A program made the translations under genes and the position numbers. This document shows positions 15,358 through 28,692 of a DNA stretch of 36,423 nt, in pieces (within the stretch, counting starts at the first letter, position 1; each line of letters opens with the position of its first letter). The DNA is from Firmicutes bacterium UBA1768 (GTDB lineage Bacteria; Bacillota; Clostridia; Peptostreptococcales; Anaerovoracaceae), in contig DCGW01000010.1 in the NCBI GenBank assembly GCA_002315335.1, positions 1 through 36,423 on the forward strand. Direction: 5' to 3'. The notes beneath the pieces were generated by a model. That model was not told where the DNA came from and did no database searches. It saw nothing but the letters and a program-made list of their open reading frames with translations.

Positions 15358-16440
15358 TTATTTATTTTCTTTTTCAAATTTCTGCATAAAAGCAATCAGC
15401 TTATCAACGCCTTCTTCAGGCATTGCATTGTATATACTTGCTCTCATTCCTCCAACGGTTCTGTGTCCGCCGAGGTTTACAAGGCCTGCAGCCTTAGCTT
15501 CTGCAACGAATTTCTTATCCAAATCTGCATTTCCTGTTACGAAAACAACATTCATGAGAGATCTGTCTTCTGGGTTAACAGGGCAGTTAAAGAGCTTACT
15601 GTCATCAATTGCCTTGTAGAGCTTTGCTGCCTTTCTTTCGTTGATAGTCTGAAGAGCCTTAACTCCTCCCTTTGACTTGATCCACTCAAATACTAACTTT
15701 GCAATGTATATTGAATATGTAGGCGGTGTGTTGTAAAGCGAGTCGTTATCTGCCTGTGTCTTGTAGTTGAGCATTGCAGGACAATCTTCTGCGGCAAAAC
15801 CGATGAGGTCTTCTCTGATACATACTACAACAAGACCTGCAGGGCCGAAGTTTTTCTGTGCGCCCGCGAAAATGAGACCAAACTTGGAAATATCAACTTC
15901 CTGTGAAAGAATGTTTGAGGACATGTCAGCTACGAGAGGGATGTCTCCGGTTTCAGGGAAGTATGGGTATCTTGTTCCGTAAATTGTGTTGTTTGCAGTA
16001 ATGTAGATATAGTCTGCATCCTGTCTGAAGTCTTCCTTCTTGAGCTTAGGAATATATGTGTATACGTCAGGCTCTGATGAAGCTGCTGCCTTAACGTCTC
16101 CGAACTTCTTAGCTTCTGTGAAAGCCTTTTTTGCCCACTGACCTGTGATGATGTAGTCAGCCTTTTTTGAGTTTCTTAAAAGGTTTAAAGGAACCATAGA
16201 AAACTGAGTTGAACCGCCGCCCTGAACGAAGAGCACCTTGTAGTTGTCAGGAACATTCATGAGTTCTCTGAAGAGTGCTTCCGCTTCCTTAATTATATTA
16301 TCAAAATCCTTTGATCGATGAGACATTTCCATTACGGACATACCTGCCTCGCCGTAATTTACCATTTCTGCTGCTGCCTTTTCCAGTACCTCGAGTGGGA
16401 GCATTGATGGACCCGCTGAAAAATTAAATACTCTTTCCAT
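15358..16440 (-). CDS. serC: phosphoserine aminotransferase
   Basis: 360 residues from the ATG at 16438-16440, chosen for GGAGG six bases upstream over an ATG four codons earlier. It begins MERVFNFSAGPSMLP, the conserved SerC opening. It also has VQGGGSTQFSMVPLNL, VADMSSNILSQEVD and the PLP lysine at about 196 in FAGAQKNFGPAG. It transaminates 3-phosphohydroxypyruvate with glutamate to phosphoserine (and acts in the PLP pathway in some bacteria). It is the first gene of serC-serA and is divergent from the carboxypeptidase gene, with a 219-bp region between them. Confidence 0.96.
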   Translation of the reverse strand: MERVFNFSAGPSMLPLEVLEKAAAEMVNYGEAGMSVMEMSHRSKDFDNIIKEAEALFRELMNVPDNYKVLFVQGGGSTQFSMVPLNLLRNSKKADYIITGQWAKKAFTEAKKFGDVKAAASSEPDVYTYIPKLKKEDFRQDADYIYITANNTIYGTRYPYFPETGDIPLVADMSSNILSQEVDISKFGLIFAGAQKNFGPAGLVVVCIREDLIGFAAEDCPAMLNYKTQADNDSLYNTPPTYSIYIAKLVFEWIKSKGGVKALQTINERKAAKLYKAIDDSKLFNCPVNPEDRSLMNVVFVTGNADLDKKFVAEAKAAGLVNLGGHRTVGGMRASIYNAMPEEGVDKLIAFMQKFEKENK

Positions 16441-16659
16441 TTTATCCTCCATTTATATATATTTAGAATTTGCCTCCCAATCCTCAATCCAAACATCATG
16501 ATTTCATACTTATTTACTCAGGATTAAAAGACTATCCTTTATTTTAACAGAAATATCAAAATAATGGAATAACGAATTTGCAGGTTGGCAAAAAAATTTT
16601 TTTGTATTATAATCTTTTAAACAGCTTTAGGCTAATTTGGGCAAAGGATAGGTAGAAAT
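16441..16659. other. divergent intergenic region between serC and the carboxypeptidase gene
   Basis: 219 bp without a gene. It holds the GGAGG site of serC and, near 16540-16550, a possible minus-strand -10 (TAAAAT) without a convincing -35, which would leave a leader of roughly 100 bases on serC. The right part holds the plus-strand promoter at 16585-16613. I see no T-box, SAM or other known riboswitch signature. Confidence 0.6.
16585..16613 (+). promoter_or_regulatory. promoter of the D,D-carboxypeptidase gene
   Basis: TTGGCA (16585-16590), 17 bp, TATAAT (16608-16613). The spacer contains A7T7 (16590-16603), a perfectly symmetric A/T tract that should bend or stiffen the DNA. The start of the gene is 46 bases downstream of the -10. 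Confidence 0.82.
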
Positions 16660-18267
16660 ATGGCAAAAAACAAGAAAAAGAATAATAGCAAAACTTCTCG
16701 ACCGTCTAATGATTACTACGGCACGAGCAAGAAAAATTCTAAAATGGCCAAAATTCTCATCATTGTTTTGGCTGTGATATTAGCTCTGTCGATGGCAGGC
16801 ATCGGAACCATGACATTTGTCAACGGGATGCAGATTTCCGGTCAGATCAGCGGAGTTACAGACATAGAAAATCGGGGTGAGCTTCCTGAGCTCACGGCCG
16901 GTTCTGCTTACCTCATCGACGCCGATACAGGTCAGGTGCTTTTTGATAAAAACGGATATGCCGCTATGTTTCCTGCCTCCACAACCAAAATCATGACAGC
17001 CTATCTTACAATTAAGAACCTCGATATTAATTCCGAAGTGACAATAGATGCTGAAGCTGCCGGCACAGACGGCTCTGCAATTGATTTGAAAGAGGGCGAA
17101 ATAATTACGGTTAAGAACCTTCTGTATGCACTGATGCTGTTCTCAGCAAACGATGCGGCAGTAGCTCTTGCCAAGTCGGTTTCAGGTTCGGTCAGCGCTT
17201 TTGCCGACCTGATGAACGATACCGCGGTTGAAATGGGAGCAACAGGAACCAGGTTCGTCACCCCAAACGGGCTGCCTGATCCGGACCACTACACCACGGC
17301 ACACGACCTTGCATGCATTACTAAGTTTGCCATGACCAACGAAAGCTTCAGGGAGATTGTTGCAACCAGGGAATACACCATTCCGGCAACAAATATGAGC
17401 GAAGAAAGAGAGCTTATCAATTCAAACAGAATGCTTTGGGATAATAAGCCGAGATATGATATGGGCAACGGCGGCGACTTAGTACCGAATTATTATTCCG
17501 GTACAATAGGCGTTAAAACCGGCCATACCAACGAAGCAGGCAGCTGTCTTGTTTCCTGCGTCGAAAGAAACGGTCACACACTCATCGGGGTTACCCTCGG
17601 TTCGGAATATGAGCAGCACTACCTCGATATGATTAAGCTAATGGACTATGGCTACAACAATTACTCCATGGTAAGACTTGCTACAGCTGTCGAAAATTCA
17701 TATACTGTAAAGGTTAAGCACAGTGAAACAAAAAAGCTCGGAGCAGTTTTAGGGGAAGACGTCACTTTGACGCTTCCTTCCGGCAGCACCGCACCTGAAG
17801 TCACCACAGAGGAAACGCTCGAAAAGAAGTACGAAGCTCCTATCAAAAAAGGAGATGTTTTAGGCAGCTGTAACATTTACCTCGACGGCAGCCTGTATAC
17901 TACGGTCGATATAGTTGCCGCAGCAGATGCTCCTTACAAGAAGGGCATTGACTTTTTAGATCTGCTCTTAAAAATAGTTATTGTTCTTGCAATTATTCTT
18001 GTAATTCTTATCATACTGCTTCTTATAGTAAGGACTGTCAATAAGAACCGCGCAAGAAAACGCAGGGTATTAAAGGCAAGGCAGGAAGCGGCAGCGAAGC
18101 TGGAAACAGAAAGAAAAATCAGAGAAAGAGATGAAAGAATAAGACAGGATATGGAAGCCCGCAGAAAATACAACGAGAGCAAACGATATGAGTATCCTGA
18201 GGAATTCCGAAACTACAGAAACGACGCTAACAGGGAAACCCGTTTTTATAACAGGGACGACGATTAA
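16660..18267 (+). CDS. D-alanyl-D-alanine carboxypeptidase (S11 penicillin-binding protein)
   Basis: 535 residues. An uncleaved-looking N-terminal membrane anchor (about 31-55) follows a basic cytoplasmic head. The S11 catalytic domain has SxxK at S107-TT-K110 (PASTTKIM), SAN at 162-164 and KTG at 286-288, all intact. A C-terminal beta domain follows, then a second membrane segment (about 434-457). The last 78 residues form a highly charged, probably helical cytoplasmic tail (RKRR, then many R/E/K). Typical DacA/DacF enzymes have a cleaved signal and a C-terminal amphipathic anchor, so the two-pass layout with a long tail is unusual. It trims the terminal D-Ala of peptidoglycan stem peptides on the outer face. 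It is the only plus-strand gene and is monocistronic. Confidence 0.92.
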   Translation: MAKNKKKNNSKTSRPSNDYYGTSKKNSKMAKILIIVLAVILALSMAGIGTMTFVNGMQISGQISGVTDIENRGELPELTAGSAYLIDADTGQVLFDKNGYAAMFPASTTKIMTAYLTIKNLDINSEVTIDAEAAGTDGSAIDLKEGEIITVKNLLYALMLFSANDAAVALAKSVSGSVSAFADLMNDTAVEMGATGTRFVTPNGLPDPDHYTTAHDLACITKFAMTNESFREIVATREYTIPATNMSEERELINSNRMLWDNKPRYDMGNGGDLVPNYYSGTIGVKTGHTNEAGSCLVSCVERNGHTLIGVTLGSEYEQHYLDMIKLMDYGYNNYSMVRLATAVENSYTVKVKHSETKKLGAVLGEDVTLTLPSGSTAPEVTTEETLEKKYEAPIKKGDVLGSCNIYLDGSLYTTVDIVAAADAPYKKGIDFLDLLLKIVIVLAIILVILIILLLIVRTVNKNRARKRRVLKARQEAAAKLETERKIRERDERIRQDMEARRKYNESKRYEYPEEFRNYRNDANRETRFYNRDDD

Positions 18268-18291
18268 TAAAAATACTTTCCGAAAAAATAT

Positions 18292-18337
18292 CGCTCTTGG
18301 ATAATCACAGTGAAGGTGACCTCCAAGAGCGTTTTTT
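18292..18337. terminator. bidirectional terminator between the carboxypeptidase gene and rdgB
   Basis: Perfect 9-bp arms CGCTCTTGG (18292-18300) and CCAAGAGCG (18323-18331) are followed by TTTTTT on the plus strand. On the minus strand the same stem is followed by ATATTTTTTC. It therefore ends both convergent transcripts: the carboxypeptidase gene from the left and the rph-rdgB unit from the right. Confidence 0.88.
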
Positions 18338-18359
18338 ATTGTCCCATATGCTTTTCAGA

Positions 18360-18947
18360 CTATAGATCTTTCAGCTTCTTTTCAAGCTCTGCAAGAGCCT
18401 TTGCTCTATGACTGACAGTGTTTTTTGTTTCCTGAGTTATTTCCGCAAAGGTTTCATTGAGTCCGTCTGCGATGAACAAAGGGTCGTAGCCGAAGCCGCC
18501 ATTTCCTCTCGGAGCAAATATTATTTTGCCCGGGCATTCGCCTCTTGCCTGAACAACCTTGCCGTCCGGATATACCATTGTAACTACAGATACAAACCTT
18601 GCACTTCTGTCCGGTGCATTTTCCAGCTCCTTCAAGAGCTTATTGTTATTATCGAGGTCGCTCTTGTGCTCGCCGGCATATCTTGCGGAATATACTCCCG
18701 GTGCTCCGTTAAGGTAGTCAACAGAAAGGCCCGAGTCATCTGCTATACAGATTTTTCCGGAAAGCTTCATTATTTCATTTGCTTTTTTAAACGAATTTTC
18801 TTCAAAGGTTTCCCCGTCTTCGACTACGTCTATGTCACCGAAGCCTGCTTCCTTCTGAGATATTACCTCCATTCCGAACTGGCCTACTATTTCTCTGAGC
18901 TCCTTCAGCTTATGTTCATTTTGGGTTGCTGCAATTATTGTTAACAT
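18360..18947 (-). CDS. rdgB: RdgB/HAM1 non-canonical purine NTP pyrophosphatase
   Basis: 195 residues, normal for the family. Signatures: [10 protein letters not shown] near the N-terminus, [38 protein letters not shown] and the closing [10 protein letters not shown]. It hydrolyses ITP, dITP and XTP to monophosphates and so keeps deaminated purines out of nucleic acids. Its start overlaps the rph stop by seven bases, which indicates coupled translation; the rph-rdgB pair is common in Firmicutes. It is the last gene of the unit and ends before the shared terminator. Confidence 0.96.
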   Translation of the reverse strand: MLTIIAATQNEHKLKELREIVGQFGMEVISQKEAGFGDIDVVEDGETFEENSFKKANEIMKLSGKICIADDSGLSVDYLNGAPGVYSARYAGEHKSDLDNNNKLLKELENAPDRSARFVSVVTMVYPDGKVVQARGECPGKIIFAPRGNGGFGYDPLFIADGLNETFAEITQETKNTVSHRAKALAELEKKLKDL

Positions 18948-19654
18948 TGTTCCAACACACTCCTTTGTACTTCAAGCAGTTCCTCACAGCCTTTTTTTGC
19001 ATAGGCAAGCATCTGCGCAAGCTGTTCTCCATTAAAGGCCCCATCTTCTGCGGTGCCCTGAATTTCGACGTATTCTCCCTTGTCGTTCATTACTATGTTC
19101 ATATCGACTTCCGCAACCGAGTCTTCAGGATACGGAAGGTCGAGTCTGACTTCTCCGTCCACTATTCCTACGCTTATTGCGGAAACGAGTCCCTTCATAG
19201 GGATTTCGTCTATTATTCCCTGAGCCTTAAGCTTTTTAAAAGCAAGCATGAGGGCTACTGCAGCGCCTGTTATTGATGCTGTTCTTGTTCCGCCGTCAGC
19301 CTGAATTACATCGCAGTCTATTAAAATGGAAATTTCTCCCATTTTTTCCATTTCTACTATGCTCCTGAGCGCCCTGCCTATCAACCTCTGGATTTCCTGA
19401 CTTCTTCCGTCAACCTTCTTTCTTTCACGGGCTTTTCTGCTGCCTGTTGAACCCGGAAGCATTCCGTATTCTGCGGTTACCCAGCCCTGGCCGGTACCTT
19501 TAAGGTGCGGGGCTGTTCTGTCCTCGTAGGATGCGGTGCAAATTACTTTTGTCTGACCCATGGTTATGAGGACTGAGCCTGCGGGATGGATGATGTAGTT
19601 TGGTTCGATTGATATTCTTCTTAGTTCGTCGTTTTTTCTGCCGTCGTATCTCAT
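18941..19654 (-). CDS. rph: ribonuclease PH
   Basis: 237 residues. It begins [16 protein letters not shown] and contains [24 protein letters not shown], the [22 protein letters not shown] segment and [19 protein letters not shown], all conserved in RNase PH. This phosphorolytic exonuclease matures tRNA 3' ends and degrades structured RNA. The length is full and no key segment is missing. ATG follows AGGAG; it starts eight bases after the PurM/HypE-like gene and overlaps rdgB. Confidence 0.97.
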   Translation of the reverse strand: MRYDGRKNDELRRISIEPNYIIHPAGSVLITMGQTKVICTASYEDRTAPHLKGTGQGWVTAEYGMLPGSTGSRKARERKKVDGRSQEIQRLIGRALRSIVEMEKMGEISILIDCDVIQADGGTRTASITGAAVALMLAFKKLKAQGIIDEIPMKGLVSAISVGIVDGEVRLDLPYPEDSVAEVDMNIVMNDKGEYVEIQGTAEDGAFNGEQLAQMLAYAKKGCEELLEVQRSVLEQC

Positions 19655-19662
19655 TTTTTCTC

Positions 19663-24934
<5,272 letters not shown>

Positions 24935-25032
24935 TGTTTTTGCCTCTATTATCAAGTTGTCACTAATTTGTCCCTGCACCCTCACCAGTACAGGCCATGG
25001 CATAGCCTTCTTTTCAACGTTGCTGCCCAAAA

Positions 25033-26697
25033 TCAGAACAGGCAGGTACCGCCTATAAACTCTCTCAGCAGAGAATTGTTGAGAATTGTACTCTCATCTG
25101 GTATTTCACAGAAAAAGTCCAAAAGCTTTAAGAGCCTCAGTGCTTCGCTGAAGTTTTCATCATCCGGCTTTACGCTTTCAAGCACCGGCTTCGCATACTT
25201 TTTTAAGGCCGAGAGCTCATACGGAAGAGCCGTGTTGAACATTTCGTCAGCATCCTCCTGGAACGGGAAAATATTCTTTTCCTCTCCAGCCCTTACTATA
25301 GGCCACGAACCGATAGTATCGCTGGCAGACTTGCCCCTCGTATGGCAGTCTCTTACTAACCTTCTGAACAGTCTCGCATCGCTGGAATATATCCTCGTAT
25401 GCTCGTTTATTGCGAGCGCAGTTAACGGGCTGATATAAATTTTGAACTTATCTCGGCTTCTTACTCCCGGAGTAAGCGCATCATTTAACCCATGTATACC
25501 CTCAATTATTATGGTTTCATCCGGAGAAAGTACGGTTGGCCTCCTTCCGAAAACCTTCTTCCCAGACAGGAAATCATATATAGGAATATCCACCTTCTCG
25601 CCCGCGAGCAGCGCATTGAGGTCCTTATTGAAAAGCTCAACATCTACAGCCTCGAGGTCTTCAAAAAGATAGTTTCCTTCTTCGTCCTTCTTAACAAATT
25701 CTCTGTCTATAAAATAGTCATCCGTGCTTATCGTGCAGGTTTTTATGCCATTAACATTAAGCTGAACTGACAGTCTCTGCGCAAAGGAGGTTTTCCCTGA
25801 GGAAGACGGCCCGGCGATAAGAATTATTCGCTTTCCCGTTTCTGAAATCGTATTGGCAATCTGTGAGATTTTCTTCTCCTGAAGTCCCTCTGAAACCTGT
25901 ATTATTCTCCTGTATTTGCCGAGCTCTATCGCCTTATTGAGGTGATAAACCGTTGGAACACCAATTATATTCAGCCACCTTTCCGTTTCTGCATATGTAT
26001 CTGACATCATTTTGTCGTGCTTAAACTCCGGAAGCTGATTCGGATTTTTGATAGAAGGAAGTCTTACAAGGACTCCCTTGTCTACATACTTCAGGTCAAA
26101 GACACTGATGTAACCGGTTGAAAGCGGCAGGTCATCAAGACAATAATCAGCCATCCAGCCTATACGATACATATTAACTACGGAGCTTGCCCACCTTTCG
26201 GCCTTGTTCTTGAAATACTCAGGATGAATGTCTACATCTTCATCGTCAATGCTTGTTACATATTTCACAAAAGGCTCGTCAGCAGCAATTATTTCATCCA
26301 TGCGCGCCTTGATTTCCGCAACTCTTTCTTCGTCCAGCCAGCCCTCGTATGGGTAAAGCTTTGAATAAACGCCCTTATCGAGAGAGTTTTCTATTGTAAT
26401 CCTTGATTTCTCGCCGCAGATCTCATATGCCGCTCTGAGATAGACCATAACAATTGCCCTCTCAAGTGACCTGAAGCCCTCGATGTGTTCAGCCGTATAA
26501 AAATCCAAACAGTCCCAGGACTCTCTTATTTCTCCCGAAAGCGGAGCATTTTTGTGAGAGGTTCCCGCAATAAGAATCGGAAACTCTCCATCGTTGTAGT
26601 CAGCCGCAATGTCCAAAATACGACTTTCTTCACCAACTTCTACTTCCCTTTTTTCTATAAATTTTCCGTTCTTTTTTATTGTCATTAATTTCTTCAT
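25033..26697 (-). CDS. nucleoside (uridine) kinase-like protein with ThrRS-like N-terminal region
   Basis: 554 residues. The N-terminal about 280 residues start with a TGS-like beta region (about 1-60), then a region resembling the second additional domain of threonyl/alanyl-tRNA synthetases (VYLRAAYEI... SLDKGVYSKLYP). The C-terminal half is a phosphoribulokinase/uridine-kinase P-loop domain: Walker A GPSSSGKTS (296-304), STDDYFIDRE, IIIEGIHGLND and a lid with RLVRDCHTRGKSASDT. This two-part architecture is common in Clostridia and usually annotated as nucleoside kinase; what the synthetase-like half does is not established. ATG 26695-26697 has only a modest GGTGA site. It is first in the unit leading to pcrA and ligA. 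Confidence 0.88.
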   Translation of the reverse strand: MKKLMTIKKNGKFIEKREVEVGEESRILDIAADYNDGEFPILIAGTSHKNAPLSGEIRESWDCLDFYTAEHIEGFRSLERAIVMVYLRAAYEICGEKSRITIENSLDKGVYSKLYPYEGWLDEERVAEIKARMDEIIAADEPFVKYVTSIDDEDVDIHPEYFKNKAERWASSVVNMYRIGWMADYCLDDLPLSTGYISVFDLKYVDKGVLVRLPSIKNPNQLPEFKHDKMMSDTYAETERWLNIIGVPTVYHLNKAIELGKYRRIIQVSEGLQEKKISQIANTISETGKRIILIAGPSSSGKTSFAQRLSVQLNVNGIKTCTISTDDYFIDREFVKKDEEGNYLFEDLEAVDVELFNKDLNALLAGEKVDIPIYDFLSGKKVFGRRPTVLSPDETIIIEGIHGLNDALTPGVRSRDKFKIYISPLTALAINEHTRIYSSDARLFRRLVRDCHTRGKSASDTIGSWPIVRAGEEKNIFPFQEDADEMFNTALPYELSALKKYAKPVLESVKPDDENFSEALRLLKLLDFFCEIPDESTILNNSLLREFIGGTCLF

Positions 26698-26742
26698 TTT
26701 TAATCACCGTTTACAAAAAACTGTACCCCTTCAAACTATGCT

Positions 26743-26771
26743 ATTATATCACAAAATCAAAAAATTGTCAG
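26743..26771 (-). promoter_or_regulatory. promoter of the kinase-pcrA-ligA unit
   Basis: Minus strand CTGACA (26766-26771), exactly 17 bp, TATAAT (26743-26748). The predicted leader is about 40 bases. No other good promoter is seen before the genes down to rdgB, so this may drive six genes. Confidence 0.78.
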
Positions 26772-26792
26772 GCAAGGCATTAGCGTTTTCCC

Positions 26793-27587
26793 TTAAATTT
26801 CAATTCTTACCTCTCCTGTCCCCAAGGTCTTTTCGCTTCCGTCAGCAAGCCTTACCATGAGCCTGCAGCGGTCATCAATTCCTACTGCGGTTGCGTATGT
26901 GAGGTCCTCTTCTCTGCCCTCTGCAATAGCTGCTCCGCTGACCACCTCAACCCTCTTTCCGATTACAAGATTGCGCTCCCTGTAGTATTCAAGGAAGGAG
27001 CTGTCATCAGGATCGGCTTCCATACTTTCATAAATCAAACGAAGCTCTCTGAGTATGGCTTCCAAAAGCCGCTCCCTGATTTTGGAGAGAAGCTCCTGCG
27101 AAGGAGCGGACGGCAGGAGGCCGGCGGCTTTTATGTTCCCGGGGAAGCCGCCGGCCGGCGGGCAGATATTAATGCCTATACCGAGCACCAGATACTTCAG
27201 CCCGCCGGCAGGGTCTGCGGCCGCCTCAGTCAGAATGCCGCAGACCTTGCCTCCTGCCGCATAGATGTCGTTCACCCACTTAATCATAGGCTTTTGCGGA
27301 AGGTGAACGACATCGCCGCAGGCCTCGATTCCCCTGCAGACCGCCACGGCGGCTGCAGGGGTTGTCAGGGCTGCGGCCTCCGCTCCAAAACTCGGCCTGA
27401 GCAGTATCGAAAAGTACAGCCCGCTCCCCTTCGGCGAGAAAAATGTCCGTCCCATTCTCCCCCTTCCCGCACTTTGCTCATTAGAAATAACGACGAGACC
27501 CTCGTCCTCGTCGTTATCTGCTCTTTCCTTTATTACATCGTTTGTAGACCCTATGGTCTCAAAATACTCGTATCTGTAAGCTTTCAT
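26793..27587 (-). CDS. birA: biotin-[acetyl-CoA-carboxylase] ligase, no DNA-binding domain
   Basis: 264 residues containing only the catalytic and C-terminal domains: ETIGSTNDVIKE, the biotinyl-adenylate loop GRGRMGR (41-47), GSGLYFSILLRP, the catalytic lysine region KWVNDIY (103-109), GKVCGILTE and LGIGINI. It lacks the N-terminal helix-turn-helix of E. coli BirA, so it should attach biotin to carboxylases without repressing biotin genes itself. It starts 17 bp after the cyclodeaminase-family gene. The central part of the gene is much richer in G+C than its surroundings (37 of 60 bases at 27121-27180) and holds a perfect inverted repeat (27119-27156). Confidence 0.94.
   Translation of the reverse strand: MKAYRYEYFETIGSTNDVIKERADNDEDEGLVVISNEQSAGRGRMGRTFFSPKGSGLYFSILLRPSFGAEAAALTTPAAAVAVCRGIEACGDVVHLPQKPMIKWVNDIYAAGGKVCGILTEAAADPAGGLKYLVLGIGINICPPAGGFPGNIKAAGLLPSAPSQELLSKIRERLLEAILRELRLIYESMEADPDDSSFLEYYRERNLVIGKRVEVVSGAAIAEGREEDLTYATAVGIDDRCRLMVRLADGSEKTLGTGEVRIEI
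27119..27156. repeat. 12-bp perfect inverted repeat inside birA
   Basis: GGCCGGCGGCTT (27119-27130) and AAGCCGCCGGCC (27145-27156) are separated by 14 bases that include CCCGGGG. A second hairpin, GCTCC/GGAGC around 27092-27107, lies beside it. Both are inside the coding region, in a locally GC-rich patch. No T-run follows. Confidence 0.75.
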
Positions 27588-27604
27588 CCTCTTGCCCTTC
27601 TCGC

Positions 27605-28627
27605 TTAAAGCGGAAGAATAGTTCCTACTCCTTTTTCCAAAGCCATCTCAATAACCGAAGGCGTTACGGCAAAGTCGTCAATCGCCATTCCCTGAGGGCT
27701 TGCAACTATGATATCGTCATCTGAGGTTCTTCCCGGATGCCTTCCCGCAAATATATCTCCAACCTCGCAGTCAGGCTCTTTGATTTCGTCGTAGAAATAG
27801 TGCTCCTTCACAAGGTCTTCCTGCTGAGACTTGCTGTCTACCACATAAAGAGCGCTTTCGTTAATAATAGCTCCCTCAAACTGAGTGTGGAGGTCTGTAA
27901 CTATTATTGTCTGACCCTTCGGAATCCACTCTTTTTTAATAGGCGGCTTCGGTGGGTAAATCTTGAAAAATGTTGCGGAGCAAAGCACGTCGCTGTTTCT
28001 TACAATATATTCTAACGAAGGCGCTTTTTCCATAGGTACAGGCACCTTATCATTAAAGTCAGCTATTGCGTTATCCATTGCTTCCTCGCTGATATCCCAA
28101 ACGAGGATTTTTTTGAGGTTCGGTAGTGCATCAGGCATTACAGGGAAATGGTTTCTGCCCTCTCTGCCAAGACCTATCATTCCGAAGACCTCGCTGTCCT
28201 TTCTTGCAAGCTCCTTTGCTATTACTGCTGCAATAGCAGGTGTTCTTGTTTCCATAATATGAATACCGTCCATGAAAGCAATCGGCCAACCGCTTTCATA
28301 ATCCGCAACTAAAATCATTGCCGATAATGATGCCAGCCCAAATTCCTTCACGTTGTTGTTATATGCGCTCACCCACTTGTGTCCTACAGAGCCGGTTTCA
28401 GGTATAAGGCCCGGCATACTGATATAACAACCGTTTTCATCAGGAAATATATGTGATTTTGGCGGCATCTGAGTTTCCTTGTTGCTGTACATTGTCAGTG
28501 CCTGCTTTACTTTTTCGTAAAGAACTTCCTTAGGAACTTCGAGACTTTTCACTTCGTCTCTTGTAAGGTAGAGAATTTCATGTCCTACGTTAAGATGTTT
28601 TCTTACTTTTTCGCTAAAAGCTTTCAT
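27605..28627 (-). CDS. ornithine cyclodeaminase / mu-crystallin family protein
   Basis: 340 residues. The substrate-site lysine region reads GHKWVSAYNNN (K84). The family motif after it reads FMDGIHIMETRTPAIAAVIA (R128, T129). The Rossmann nucleotide loop is GLGREGR (152-158), then VWDISEEAMDNAIADF. Known members use NAD(P) to turn ornithine into proline and ammonia, or reduce cyclic imines and ketimines. The divergent nucleotide loop (most have GxGxQA) and the 340-residue length fit a clostridial subgroup sometimes labelled tyramine oxidase subunit B; I cannot assign the substrate. AGGGAGG precedes the ATG. It is followed closely by birA, with no functional link obvious. Confidence 0.85.
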   Translation of the reverse strand: MKAFSEKVRKHLNVGHEILYLTRDEVKSLEVPKEVLYEKVKQALTMYSNKETQMPPKSHIFPDENGCYISMPGLIPETGSVGHKWVSAYNNNVKEFGLASLSAMILVADYESGWPIAFMDGIHIMETRTPAIAAVIAKELARKDSEVFGMIGLGREGRNHFPVMPDALPNLKKILVWDISEEAMDNAIADFNDKVPVPMEKAPSLEYIVRNSDVLCSATFFKIYPPKPPIKKEWIPKGQTIIVTDLHTQFEGAIINESALYVVDSKSQQEDLVKEHYFYDEIKEPDCEVGDIFAGRHPGRTSDDDIIVASPQGMAIDDFAVTPSVIEMALEKGVGTILPL

Positions 28628-28692
28628 TTCAAACCTCCCTGCATCGGCAGTTCAAAAGCACAGTTCAATTTTCTTCAATAACACTCAGACTG

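Noticed and set aside
24935..25030. N-terminal extension of pcrA by 32 codons
   Set aside because: The added residues are unlike the family and the alternative start has no ribosome site; AGAGG is well placed before 24934.
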